From an uncultured Alistipes sp. (GTDB lineage Bacteria > Bacteroidota > Bacteroidia > Bacteroidales > Rikenellaceae): a stretch of DNA of 56,861 nt. The notes beneath the pieces were generated by a model. That model had not been told where the DNA came from and made no database searches. It saw only the letters and a program-made list of their open reading frames with translations. This document shows positions 50,525 through 56,861 of this stretch, piece after piece (within the stretch, counting starts at the first letter, position 1; every line of letters begins with the position of its first letter). A program made the position numbers and the translations under genes. The stretch is taken from positions 1-56,861 of the forward strand of contig UQKD01000021.1 in assembly GCA_900541585.1 (NCBI GenBank), read 5' to 3'.

Positions 50525-50911
50525 TTAACGCTTGCTGAACTGGAACTTGCGGCGTGCACCGGGCTGACCGGGCTTCTTACGCTCAACCTCGCGGGAATCG
50601 CGCGTGAGGAATCCGGCCTTCTTCAGTACCGGACGCATCTCTGCGTCGATTTCGCACAGTGCGCGTGCGATGCCCAGACGAGCGGCCGAAGCCTGTCCCG
50701 TGATACCACCGCCATCGAGGTTGATGACGATGTCGTAATTCTCCGCCGTGTTGGTAGCCAGCAGGGGCTGCTTCACCTGATACTGGAGAATTTCGAGCGG
50801 GAAGTAAACTTCAAGCGCTTTGCGGTTGATTGTAATCTGACCCTTGCCCGGCTTCACGTATACGCGAGCCACAGCGGCCTTACGACGACCTACGGTGTTT
50901 ACAACTTCCAT
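50525..50911 (-). CDS. rpsI: 30S ribosomal protein S9
   Basis: A 128-residue ribosomal protein with the normal N-terminus (MEVVNTVGRRKAAVARVYVK), GGGITGQASAARLGIARAL and the C-terminal basic tail ending KFQFSKR, whose last Arg reaches the P-site tRNA. The start is 5 bases after the rplM stop. A 185-base spacer with GC hairpins separates it from rpsB; no clear promoter is seen there. Confidence 0.98.
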   Translation of the reverse strand: MEVVNTVGRRKAAVARVYVKPGKGQITINRKALEVYFPLEILQYQVKQPLLATNTAENYDIVINLDGGGITGQASAARLGIARALCEIDAEMRPVLKKAGFLTRDSREVERKKPGQPGARRKFQFSKR

Positions 50912-50916
50912 AACTC

Positions 50917-51372
50917 TTACTTAATCTCGTTTAATTTAATAGTCTTCGGGTTCTGTGCGGCGTGGGGATGCTCTGCGCCGGCATAGACCTTCAGGTTCAT
51001 GAGCAGCTTGTCGCCCAGGCGGGTCTTGGGCAGCATGCCTTTGACGGCCTTCTCGATGAGGAAGGTCGGTTTCTTCGCCAGATAGTCGGCAGGTGTAGCG
51101 AAGCGCTGGCCGCCGGGGTATCCGGTGTGACGCGTGTAGACCTTGTCGGTCATTTTGTTGCCCGTGAGCTTCACCTTCTCCGCGTTGATGACGATGACGT
51201 AGTCACCGCAGTCGACGTGGGGTGTGTAGCTGGGCTTGTTCTTGCCTCGGAGGATCTTCGCGATCTGCGATGCAAGACGTCCCAATACCTCGTTCGTAGC
51301 GTCGATCACCACCCATTCCTTGGTGACGGTCGCAGCGTTCGCCGAGATAGTCTTGTAGCTTAATGAATCCAC
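50917..51372 (-). CDS. rplM: 50S ribosomal protein L13
   Basis: A 151-residue ribosomal protein; L13 signatures are WVVIDATNEVLGRLASQIAK, the GDYVIVINAEKVKLTGNK block and YPGGQR followed by KGMLPKTRLGDK. First gene of the ribosomal unit, with a strong promoter upstream. Confidence 0.98.
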   Translation of the reverse strand: MDSLSYKTISANAATVTKEWVVIDATNEVLGRLASQIAKILRGKNKPSYTPHVDCGDYVIVINAEKVKLTGNKMTDKVYTRHTGYPGGQRFATPADYLAKKPTFLIEKAVKGMLPKTRLGDKLLMNLKVYAGAEHPHAAQNPKTIKLNEIK

Positions 51373-51428
51373 TGTTTTTACGTTTAATTTAACTTATTGT
51401 AATCCGTTCCCCGCACATTGCGGGTGCG

Positions 51429-51458
51429 CAAAGGTACGAAAAAGTTTCTGATCTGCAA
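51429..51458 (-). promoter_or_regulatory. Promoter of the rplM-rpsI(-rpsB-tsf) unit
   Basis: Minus strand: TTGC (plus 51455-51458), an 18-base spacer, TACCTTTG (plus 51429-51436), followed by a GC-rich start region and a 56-base AT-rich leader. Confidence 0.8.
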
Positions 51459-51552
51459 AAACAAATGAAAATCAAAATCGAAAACCGCGTAAAAAAACCG
51501 CAACGGCCCCGTATTCAGGACAATTGCGGTATTCTGAAGCCGGAGCGCGGCG

Positions 51553-53169
51553 CTATCGGACGCCCTTGGCGGCCGGAGGCAGCGGATAGGCCCGCCGGTA
51601 ATCGACCGGGAGCACGAACCTCACGGCAACGGGCCGGCCGTTTTTCCGGCCGGGGGTCCACCGGGGCGACTGCCGGACCACGCGGACAACCTCCCGGGAG
51701 AGTGTCGAATCGGGTGACTGGAGCACCTCGGCCGACGACACCGAACCGTCGGTCTCCACGACAAAAGCGACCGCGACCAGCCCATGAAGGCTTTGTCCGA
51801 GCGTTTCGGGCGGAAATTCGGCCGTCTGCTCCACCCAGCGGCGGAAATCCAGCAGGCCGCCGCCGCAGAACTCCGGGTCGGCATCGAGCATCGCGGTCGA
51901 ATCCCGCTTCCCGGGCGCTTCCGCCTCGCGGAAATCGAGCAGCTGCGTAACGCGAAAACGGACCTTCTCGCCGGCCAGCTCGGCCGGGGACCACAGCGGG
52001 ATATCGTCGATGGCCCGCCGCACCAGTTTGGCGAACGCCCCGTATTTCCCGGGAGCACCCACGTCCATGTCGGTCACCGTGCCGTCGCGCTCGACGACGA
52101 AGCGCACCATGACCACCGCCGGGGGCGCCGGAACCGACGGTCCCAGCAGGCTGTCCACCCGTCCGAACGCCCAATCGCGGAAGGCGTCGAAACTCCGGCC
52201 GCGGAACAGCGGCAGTTTGTCGGCCACCGTGTAAGCCGTACAGTCTTCGGTACGAAGCCCCTCCGAAGTGCGTTGCAACAGCAGGTCGAAACGCATCCGG
52301 AGATAGACGTCATACGGCTTTTCGGCGGGCGTCCAGTCGGGAGCCGAGGCGATTGCCCGGCGAATCCGGTCGGCGAAATCCGGGTCGCTGAAACGCGGAG
52401 TGTCGATCTTCCGGACCCGTCCTTTCTTATTGATGCAGAACTCCGTTTCGACCCACCCGTTGTCCCCGGGGAAGAAGACGTCGTCCTCCAGTTCGAGGTG
52501 ACGGAGCACCCAGCGTTTGAACTCGGTCAGACCGCCGCCCCGGAACTCCGGCATCACCTCCTCCCGGGCCGCCCGCCCCGTCGTGTCGGCCCGGACCGTG
52601 AAATCGACCGGGATGGAGTGCCAGACCCGCACGGGCTTACCCTCCAGCATCCCCGGCGTCCAGGCGGGCGAGCGGCGCACCACGCGGATGACGGCTTCGG
52701 ACAAGAGGGAGTCGGGCGACGCCAGCGTCCGGACCCCGCCCACCGTGCCGTCGCGTTCGACAACGAAGCTGACCACCACACGGCCCTGGATACCGCGTCC
52801 GAGCGCCTCGTCGGGATAGACCAGCCGCTCCTGCACCCAGCGGCGGAATTCTTCGATGCCCCCGTCCCCGAAGGCGGGCATCGGATCGGCAGTCAGGTAA
52901 GACGCATCCGAAAGGGAATCGGGCAGCGAACCGGCCGCAGAATCTGAAACCGGGGCGACCCGTGAATCCGCAGCCGCGACGGCCGATGAGCCGGCAACCG
53001 GAATTGCCGGGGCCTGCGCAGCCGGAATGGCCGCGATTCCCGCAACCGGAGAACCGGCCGCAAGGTTCTCCTCCGCCCCGCCCCGGAAGGACGAAGCGCG
53101 CCCGGGCAGGAGAGCGCAAAGCATCCCTGCGACCAGCACGAAACGAATCGGATAGGAACTGTTTATCAT
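51553..53169 (-). CDS. Secreted protein with four TonB C-terminal domains
   Basis: A 538-residue exported protein: signal peptide (~1-26, ending GRASS), an Ala/Ser/Pro-rich linker (~30-95) and four repeats of the TonB C-terminal fold at ~98-190, 207-298, 319-413 and 431-524. Domains 1 and 4 keep the full pattern: GGG/DGG...F..WV, FVVE.DG.V, SP.WTPG...G.PV. Domains 2 and 3 are more diverged. A normal TonB has one such domain and a membrane anchor linked to ExbB/ExbD; this one has neither the anchor nor ExbBD nearby. It may bind TonB boxes of receptors, or be a structural repeat. Paralogue of the next gene. Confidence 0.85.
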   Translation of the reverse strand: MINSSYPIRFVLVAGMLCALLPGRASSFRGGAEENLAAGSPVAGIAAIPAAQAPAIPVAGSSAVAAADSRVAPVSDSAAGSLPDSLSDASYLTADPMPAFGDGGIEEFRRWVQERLVYPDEALGRGIQGRVVVSFVVERDGTVGGVRTLASPDSLLSEAVIRVVRRSPAWTPGMLEGKPVRVWHSIPVDFTVRADTTGRAAREEVMPEFRGGGLTEFKRWVLRHLELEDDVFFPGDNGWVETEFCINKKGRVRKIDTPRFSDPDFADRIRRAIASAPDWTPAEKPYDVYLRMRFDLLLQRTSEGLRTEDCTAYTVADKLPLFRGRSFDAFRDWAFGRVDSLLGPSVPAPPAVVMVRFVVERDGTVTDMDVGAPGKYGAFAKLVRRAIDDIPLWSPAELAGEKVRFRVTQLLDFREAEAPGKRDSTAMLDADPEFCGGGLLDFRRWVEQTAEFPPETLGQSLHGLVAVAFVVETDGSVSSAEVLQSPDSTLSREVVRVVRQSPRWTPGRKNGRPVAVRFVLPVDYRRAYPLPPAAKGVR

Positions 53170-53272
53170 TCACAATGTAAAGTTCGACCATTTATAAACA
53201 GGTGTCCGGAACCGGATCGGAACCGCCCCGAAATCGCACCGAAAGCACCGCGGGAGCAGGCCGGGAACGGCA

Positions 53273-54478
53273 TCAATACGAGCGGGAGGAACCTCGGCTC
53301 CGGCCGGGGGCGCCGGTCGAGAACCGCAGTCCCGGCCGAATCTTGAAATCGACCGGCAGCGTGTATTTCACCCGGACAACCTCACCGTCCTGACTGCCCG
53401 GCGTCCACCGGGGCGCACGTTCAAGCGCGTGCATGACCTCTTCCGAAAATTGCGGATGCGGCGATTTGAGTATCTCCGCCATCGTAATCCGCCCCTCCTT
53501 GTCGACGACGAATGCCGCCACCACACGCCCCTGTACGCCCAGCTTCAGCATGTCCAACGGATATTTCACTTCAGCCATCACCCAACTCCGGAATTTATCC
53601 AGGCCCCCGCCGAAGAACTTCGGCATGATCTCGACGACCTGGTAAGCGTCCCTATCGTTATATTCCGCCCCGGCAGCCCCGGGACCGAAAGCGACCGGAA
53701 TCGAGGCACCGAAACGGACCCGCTCCCCGGCAATCGTCGCCGGAGTCCACGCCGGAGCCGCCGTAAGCACCCCTCGCACCGCCTTTTCCAAAGCATCCTC
53801 GTCCCGGTATTTCGGTTCGGGGGCAGGAGTCATCCGCCCGTCCTTTTCGACGACAAACCGCAGGATCAGTTTCCGCGGCTCCGTGAGCGCACCCGGCCCC
53901 ATCAGGCTATCGACCTGGCGCTGCACCCACACCCGAAACTCGTCCGGGCCGCCTCCGCAAAACGAGGGCCGTCTATCAGCCGTCGTATAGGTGTCGCAAT
54001 CCTCGGCGCAAAGCCCCAGCTCCTCCTGGCCCGCAGGAGGAGCAACCAGCCGGAAGACGAACCGCATCTCCAGCTCCGTTTTCACGGGTTTCCCCTTCTT
54101 CCGTCCGGGCGACCACATCGGCGACAAGGCGATCTCCCTGCTGAGCCGGTCGGCGAAATGCCGCTCCTCGCACTCCGTGACCTTCAGGCCCGTCAGTCGG
54201 CCGTTCCTGTCGATCGTGAACGCCACCCCGACCTTCGCCTCATCCCCGACATCGTAGCGATCCGCCGGAAACCGCAGGCTGCGGATCACCCAGAGTTTGA
54301 AGCATTCCGGACGACCGCCCTGAAAAGAGGGACCCATCTCCTCGGGCCAAAGGCTGACTGCAACATCGGCACTCCTGTCGGGGGTCTCTTGCTTGCTGCC
54401 GTTTTTCACCGGTTCCTCCGCAAGCGCGGCGGCGTGCAGCAACATAAGGCACACGACCCATGCTGTCAAACGTTTCAT
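53273..54478 (-). CDS. Secreted protein with three TonB C-terminal domains
   Basis: A 401-residue exported protein with a signal peptide (MKRLTAWVVCLMLLHAAALA) and three TonB_C-type repeats at ~49-142, 169-264 and 284-378, ending in a basic Ser/Arg/Gly tail. The third domain is the most typical (GGGLDKFRSWV, FVVDKEGRITMAEIL, APRWTPG). The linker before domain 2 (CAEDCDTYTTADRRPSFCGG) matches the one before domain 3 of the neighbour (TEDCTAYTVADKLPLFRG), so the three domains here correspond to domains 2-4 there. The pair arose by duplication with gain or loss of one domain. Confidence 0.85.
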   Translation of the reverse strand: MKRLTAWVVCLMLLHAAALAEEPVKNGSKQETPDRSADVAVSLWPEEMGPSFQGGRPECFKLWVIRSLRFPADRYDVGDEAKVGVAFTIDRNGRLTGLKVTECEERHFADRLSREIALSPMWSPGRKKGKPVKTELEMRFVFRLVAPPAGQEELGLCAEDCDTYTTADRRPSFCGGGPDEFRVWVQRQVDSLMGPGALTEPRKLILRFVVEKDGRMTPAPEPKYRDEDALEKAVRGVLTAAPAWTPATIAGERVRFGASIPVAFGPGAAGAEYNDRDAYQVVEIMPKFFGGGLDKFRSWVMAEVKYPLDMLKLGVQGRVVAAFVVDKEGRITMAEILKSPHPQFSEEVMHALERAPRWTPGSQDGEVVRVKYTLPVDFKIRPGLRFSTGAPGRSRGSSRSY

Positions 54479-54552
54479 GGCATTCGGAGTATTGAAGATT
54501 CGGTTTCGTAAATATAACGAAAAATGCGGGATTTACAACGGCACTGGCGCAA

Positions 54553-54583
54553 AAAAGAGGGTCCGGCAACCGGACCCTCTTTT
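54553..54583. terminator. Intrinsic terminator after the decarboxylase operon
   Basis: AAAAGAGGGTCCGG (54553-54566) and CCGGACCCTCTTTT (54570-54583): a 14-bp stem with a 3-base loop. It ends the leftward methylmalonyl-CoA decarboxylase transcript. Confidence 0.92.
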
Positions 54584-54620
54584 ATCAGGCATCGGGCACT
54601 GCGGCCCGGAACGCGATTCC

Positions 54621-55832
54621 CTATCCGAGGAACGAAAGCAGAATACCCGCAGCAACCGCCGAACCGACCACGCCGGCCACGTTGGGACCCATGGCGTGCA
54701 TCAGCAGGAAGTTCGAAGGATCGGCCTTCTGGCCCTCGGTCTGCGACACGCGGGCGGCCATCGGGACGGCCGAAACGCCTGCCGAACCGATCAGCGGGTT
54801 GATCTTGTTGTCGCCCTTCGAGAAGACGTTCATCACCTTGGCAAGCAGCACGCCGCCGGCGGTTCCCATCGCAAAGGCGATCACGCCCAGCACGAGGATG
54901 AACAGCGTCCGCGGATTGAGGAACGCCTCGGCCGTAGCCGTAGCGCCCACCGTAAGGCCCAGGAAGATGACGACAATGTTCATCAGTTCGTTCTGCACCG
55001 TCTTCGACAGACGGTCCACCACGCCGCACTCCTTCATCAGGTTGCCCAGCATGAGACAGCCGACGAGCGGAGCGGCCGACGGCAGCAGCAGCGCGATGAT
55101 CACGGTGATGATCAGCGGGAAGAGAATCTTCTCGGTCTTCGACACCGGACGCAGCTGGCGCATCTTGATCTTACGCTCCTTCTCCGAGGTCAGCATACGC
55201 ATGATGGGCGGCTGAATCACCGGCACGAGGGCCATGTAGGAGTAGGCGGCCACGGCGATCGGGCCGAGCAGTTCGGGCGCCAGGATCGCGGTGAGGTAGA
55301 TCGACGTAGGACCGTCCGCACCGCCGATAATGCCGATCGAGCCGGCCTCGGCGGGTGAGAACCCGAGCGCATAGGCGCCGATGAACGTCAGGAAAATACC
55401 GATCTGCGCCGCAGCTCCCAGCAGGAAGCTCTTGGGATTGGCGATCAGCGGACCGAAGTCGGTCATGGCTCCCACGCCCACGAAGATAAGGCAGGGATAG
55501 ATGCCGAGCTTCACGCCCAGATAGAGGTAATCGAGAAGTCCCGCCTGGGCGACGAAAATATCCCAGTGGACGTGTCCCCCGGCGAAAAGCTCCGTATGGA
55601 ACAGGTTGGCTCCGGGAAGATTGGTCAGCAGCATGCCGAACGCGATGGTCAGCAGCAGCAGCGGTTCGAACTTATGCTTGATGGCCAGGTACAGCAGGAA
55701 GAAGGCCACACAGATCATGATCAGGCTGCCCCACCCCATGTTGGCGAAGAGGCCGGCTACGCCGGTCGACTCGACAAAGGTTTTCAGACTCTCCAGCACG
55801 AAATTGGAGCTGGAAGTCAATGCACTCCACAT
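54621..55832 (-). CDS. mmdB: Sodium-pumping decarboxylase beta subunit (MmdB/OadB)
   Basis: A 403-residue inner-membrane protein with about ten hydrophobic segments, closely matching the beta subunit of Na+-translocating biotin decarboxylases. Signatures include [33 protein letters not shown] (with the key Asp in the membrane) and [17 protein letters not shown]. It decarboxylates carboxybiotin and drives Na+ export. The operon order mmdA - OadG-like - biotin carrier - beta subunit indicates methylmalonyl-CoA (succinate-to-propionate pathway) rather than oxaloacetate as substrate. It may also serve the carboxyltransferase gene at 21.8 kb. Confidence 0.95.
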   Translation of the reverse strand: MWSALTSSSNFVLESLKTFVESTGVAGLFANMGWGSLIMICVAFFLLYLAIKHKFEPLLLLTIAFGMLLTNLPGANLFHTELFAGGHVHWDIFVAQAGLLDYLYLGVKLGIYPCLIFVGVGAMTDFGPLIANPKSFLLGAAAQIGIFLTFIGAYALGFSPAEAGSIGIIGGADGPTSIYLTAILAPELLGPIAVAAYSYMALVPVIQPPIMRMLTSEKERKIKMRQLRPVSKTEKILFPLIITVIIALLLPSAAPLVGCLMLGNLMKECGVVDRLSKTVQNELMNIVVIFLGLTVGATATAEAFLNPRTLFILVLGVIAFAMGTAGGVLLAKVMNVFSKGDNKINPLIGSAGVSAVPMAARVSQTEGQKADPSNFLLMHAMGPNVAGVVGSAVAAGILLSFLG

Positions 55833-55836
55833 AAGC

Positions 55837-56298
55837 CTATCCGATTACGATTAAAACGTCGCCTTCCATGACCGTAGCGCCCTGCTGCACGAGGACCTGC
55901 TTCACCACACCGGCGCGGTCGGCGTCGATGTTGTTCTCCATCTTCATGGCTTCGAGCACGACGAGCGTCTGTCCGGCCGCGATGGTATCGCCCACGGCCA
56001 CCTTCACGCTCAGCACGGTGCCCGGCAGCGGACATTTCACGCTGTAACCCGACGTCGAGGGCGCGGGAGCGATGCGCGGCGAAGGAGTGGCCGTCGAGGG
56101 GGTTATCATGGCGCTGTTGGCCGACTTGGGAGCCGGGGCGACCTGGGGTTTGGAGACCGACGAGGCTTTCGCGCCCTCGATCTCGACTTCGTAATCCACG
56201 CCGTTGACCACGACGTGCGCTACGGTCGAGGCCTCGTTCACGTCGTCGATCTGGACGTTGTAGTTATGTCCGTTGATTTTCAAAGAGTAATCTTTCAT
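55837..56298 (-). CDS. mmdC: Biotin carrier subunit of methylmalonyl-CoA decarboxylase
   Basis: A 153-residue protein with a short N-terminal domain ([17 protein letters not shown]), an Ala/Pro/Ser-rich swinging linker (~50-80) and a C-terminal biotinyl domain with EAMKMEN; the biotinylated residue is Lys119. It carries CO2 from the MmdA carboxyltransferase to the membrane beta subunit. It starts 36 bases after the OadG-like gene and ends 4 bases before mmdB. Confidence 0.95.
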   Translation of the reverse strand: MKDYSLKINGHNYNVQIDDVNEASTVAHVVVNGVDYEVEIEGAKASSVSKPQVAPAPKSANSAMITPSTATPSPRIAPAPSTSGYSVKCPLPGTVLSVKVAVGDTIAAGQTLVVLEAMKMENNIDADRAGVVKQVLVQQGATVMEGDVLIVIG

Positions 56299-56334
56299 TT
56301 TCTTTTTTGGGTTGTCTTGTTCCGACGCAGGGTC

Positions 56335-56673
56335 CTATCTCCGGTCGGGAAGCTGGGTTAAACCGTGAATTTTCGAATTCCAGGGCGAGTAGGCCCGCTT
56401 GATGTTGAGAATGGTCAGCACCTCGGACTCGCGGTCGTGCAGGGCACCCCTGTAGATCTTGAGCGCCGTGGCGATGGCTGCGATCTCCTCCTCGCTGATC
56501 ATCGGCTGGGCGTCGACCTTCTTGCCGCTCGCCGGGCGGACCCGGAAGCAGGCCCCGAAGGCCTTCATAATGAAGATCAGCGCCACCAGCAGGATAAACA
56601 CCAGGCTGAACCCGATCAGCGACACCCAGAGTATCTCGGACCATCCCCAGTTCATAACTGTCAGTATTGTCAT
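56335..56673 (-). CDS. OadG-family (delta/gamma) subunit of the sodium decarboxylase
   Basis: A 112-residue protein with one N-terminal membrane helix (~14-38, LWVSLIGFSLVFILLVALIFIM in part) and a soluble tail with EEEIAAIATALKIY and HDRESEVLTILNIKR, the pattern of OadG-like subunits in Bacteroidetes. It anchors the carboxyltransferase to the membrane part of the complex. It starts 12 bases after the mmdA stop. Confidence 0.9.
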   Translation of the reverse strand: MTILTVMNWGWSEILWVSLIGFSLVFILLVALIFIMKAFGACFRVRPASGKKVDAQPMISEEEIAAIATALKIYRGALHDRESEVLTILNIKRAYSPWNSKIHGLTQLPDRR

Positions 56674-56685
56674 CTTTTCAGTCTG

Positions 56686-56861
56686 TTAGAGAGGAATGTT
56701 CGAATGTTTCTTCGCGGGGTTCTGCAAACGCTTCGTAGCCAGCGACTGCAAGGCGCGGATCACACGGAAACGCGTGTTGCGCGGCTCGATCACGTCGTCG
56801 ATATAGCCGTAGCGTGCGGCGTTGTAGGGGTTGGAGAACTTGTCGTTGTACTCCTGCTCCT
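56686..56861 (-). CDS. mmdA: Methylmalonyl-CoA decarboxylase alpha subunit (C-terminal 58 residues, partial)
   Basis: The gene runs off the right edge. The visible C-terminus reads NPYNAARYGYIDDVIEPRNT, then RFRVIRALQSLATKRLQNPA and ends HSNIPL before TAA. This matches the end of acyl-CoA carboxylase/decarboxylase carboxyltransferase subunits (MmdA/PccB). It starts the operon that continues with the OadG-like, biotin carrier and beta subunits, and would transfer the carboxyl of methylmalonyl-CoA to biotin. Confidence 0.93.
   Translation of the reverse strand, partial: EQEYNDKFSNPYNAARYGYIDDVIEPRNTRFRVIRALQSLATKRLQNPAKKHSNIPL

Noticed and set aside
1..56861. CRISPR array
   Set aside because: No run of short direct repeats with regular unique spacers was seen, and no cas genes are present.

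Overview
The window looks like chromosome from a high-GC Bacteroidales species, most likely an Alistipes (Rikenellaceae). The signs are the TTGC-N18/19-TAnnTTTG promoters typical of Bacteroidetes, a large Oar-like TonB-dependent receptor, the ribosomal order rplM-rpsI-rpsB-tsf, sodium-pumping decarboxylase subunits and a MobV/tyrosine-integrase mobilizable element. The genus is inferred from gene content; no marker gene was searched against a database.

Region 1 (1 to about 11,500) is accessory DNA. Its left part (1-2526) is AT-rich and carries three tightly packed plus-strand genes: the end of an unknown protein, a B12-binding-type radical SAM enzyme and a small unknown protein. Next comes an integrative mobilizable element read leftward: tyrosine integrase, an unknown 300-residue protein, an Xis-like HTH protein, a RepA-like ATPase, a Toprim primase, a MobV relaxase and a nucleotidyltransferase-like/HEPN protein. 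Its non-coding DNA is rich in hairpins: an oriT candidate just upstream of the relaxase, a double hairpin between primase and ATPase, AGTAACAAA repeats upstream of the integrase, and several palindromes in a 1.1 kb gene-poor stretch (3958-5033). The left end of the element was not found.

Region 2 (11.5-34.7 kb) is core chromosome: a BASS-type transporter with YqeY, a large amidase/golvesin-domain protein with a sodium:solute symporter, mscL, a K+-channel-like protein with an altered filter, tRNA-Met(CAT), a peptide deformylase with a lipoprotein signal, poxB, a biotin-dependent carboxyltransferase, an AI-2E-family permease, an Oar-like receptor preceded by an attenuator-like leader, a HAD hydrolase, a DUF2776-like membrane protein, gpmI and alaS.

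Region 3 (34.7-48.3 kb) holds two adjacent M23 peptidases, a second HAD hydrolase, an acetyltransferase, AddB-like and AddA-like recombination nucleases on opposite strands around a DUF2807 protein, then an ABC exporter, an HprK-like kinase and an S24/S26-type peptidase in a tightly coupled run.

Region 4 (48.3-56.9 kb) has tsf, rpsB, rpsI and rplM, two secreted proteins made of repeated TonB C-terminal domains, and a sodium-translocating methylmalonyl-CoA decarboxylase operon that runs off the right edge.

The observations most worth following are: a covarying stem-loop repeat found downstream of gpmI and tsf; the leader-ORF/terminator arrangement before the Oar-like receptor; the deformylase with a lipobox; the multi-TonB_C proteins; and the ABC-kinase-peptidase cassette.
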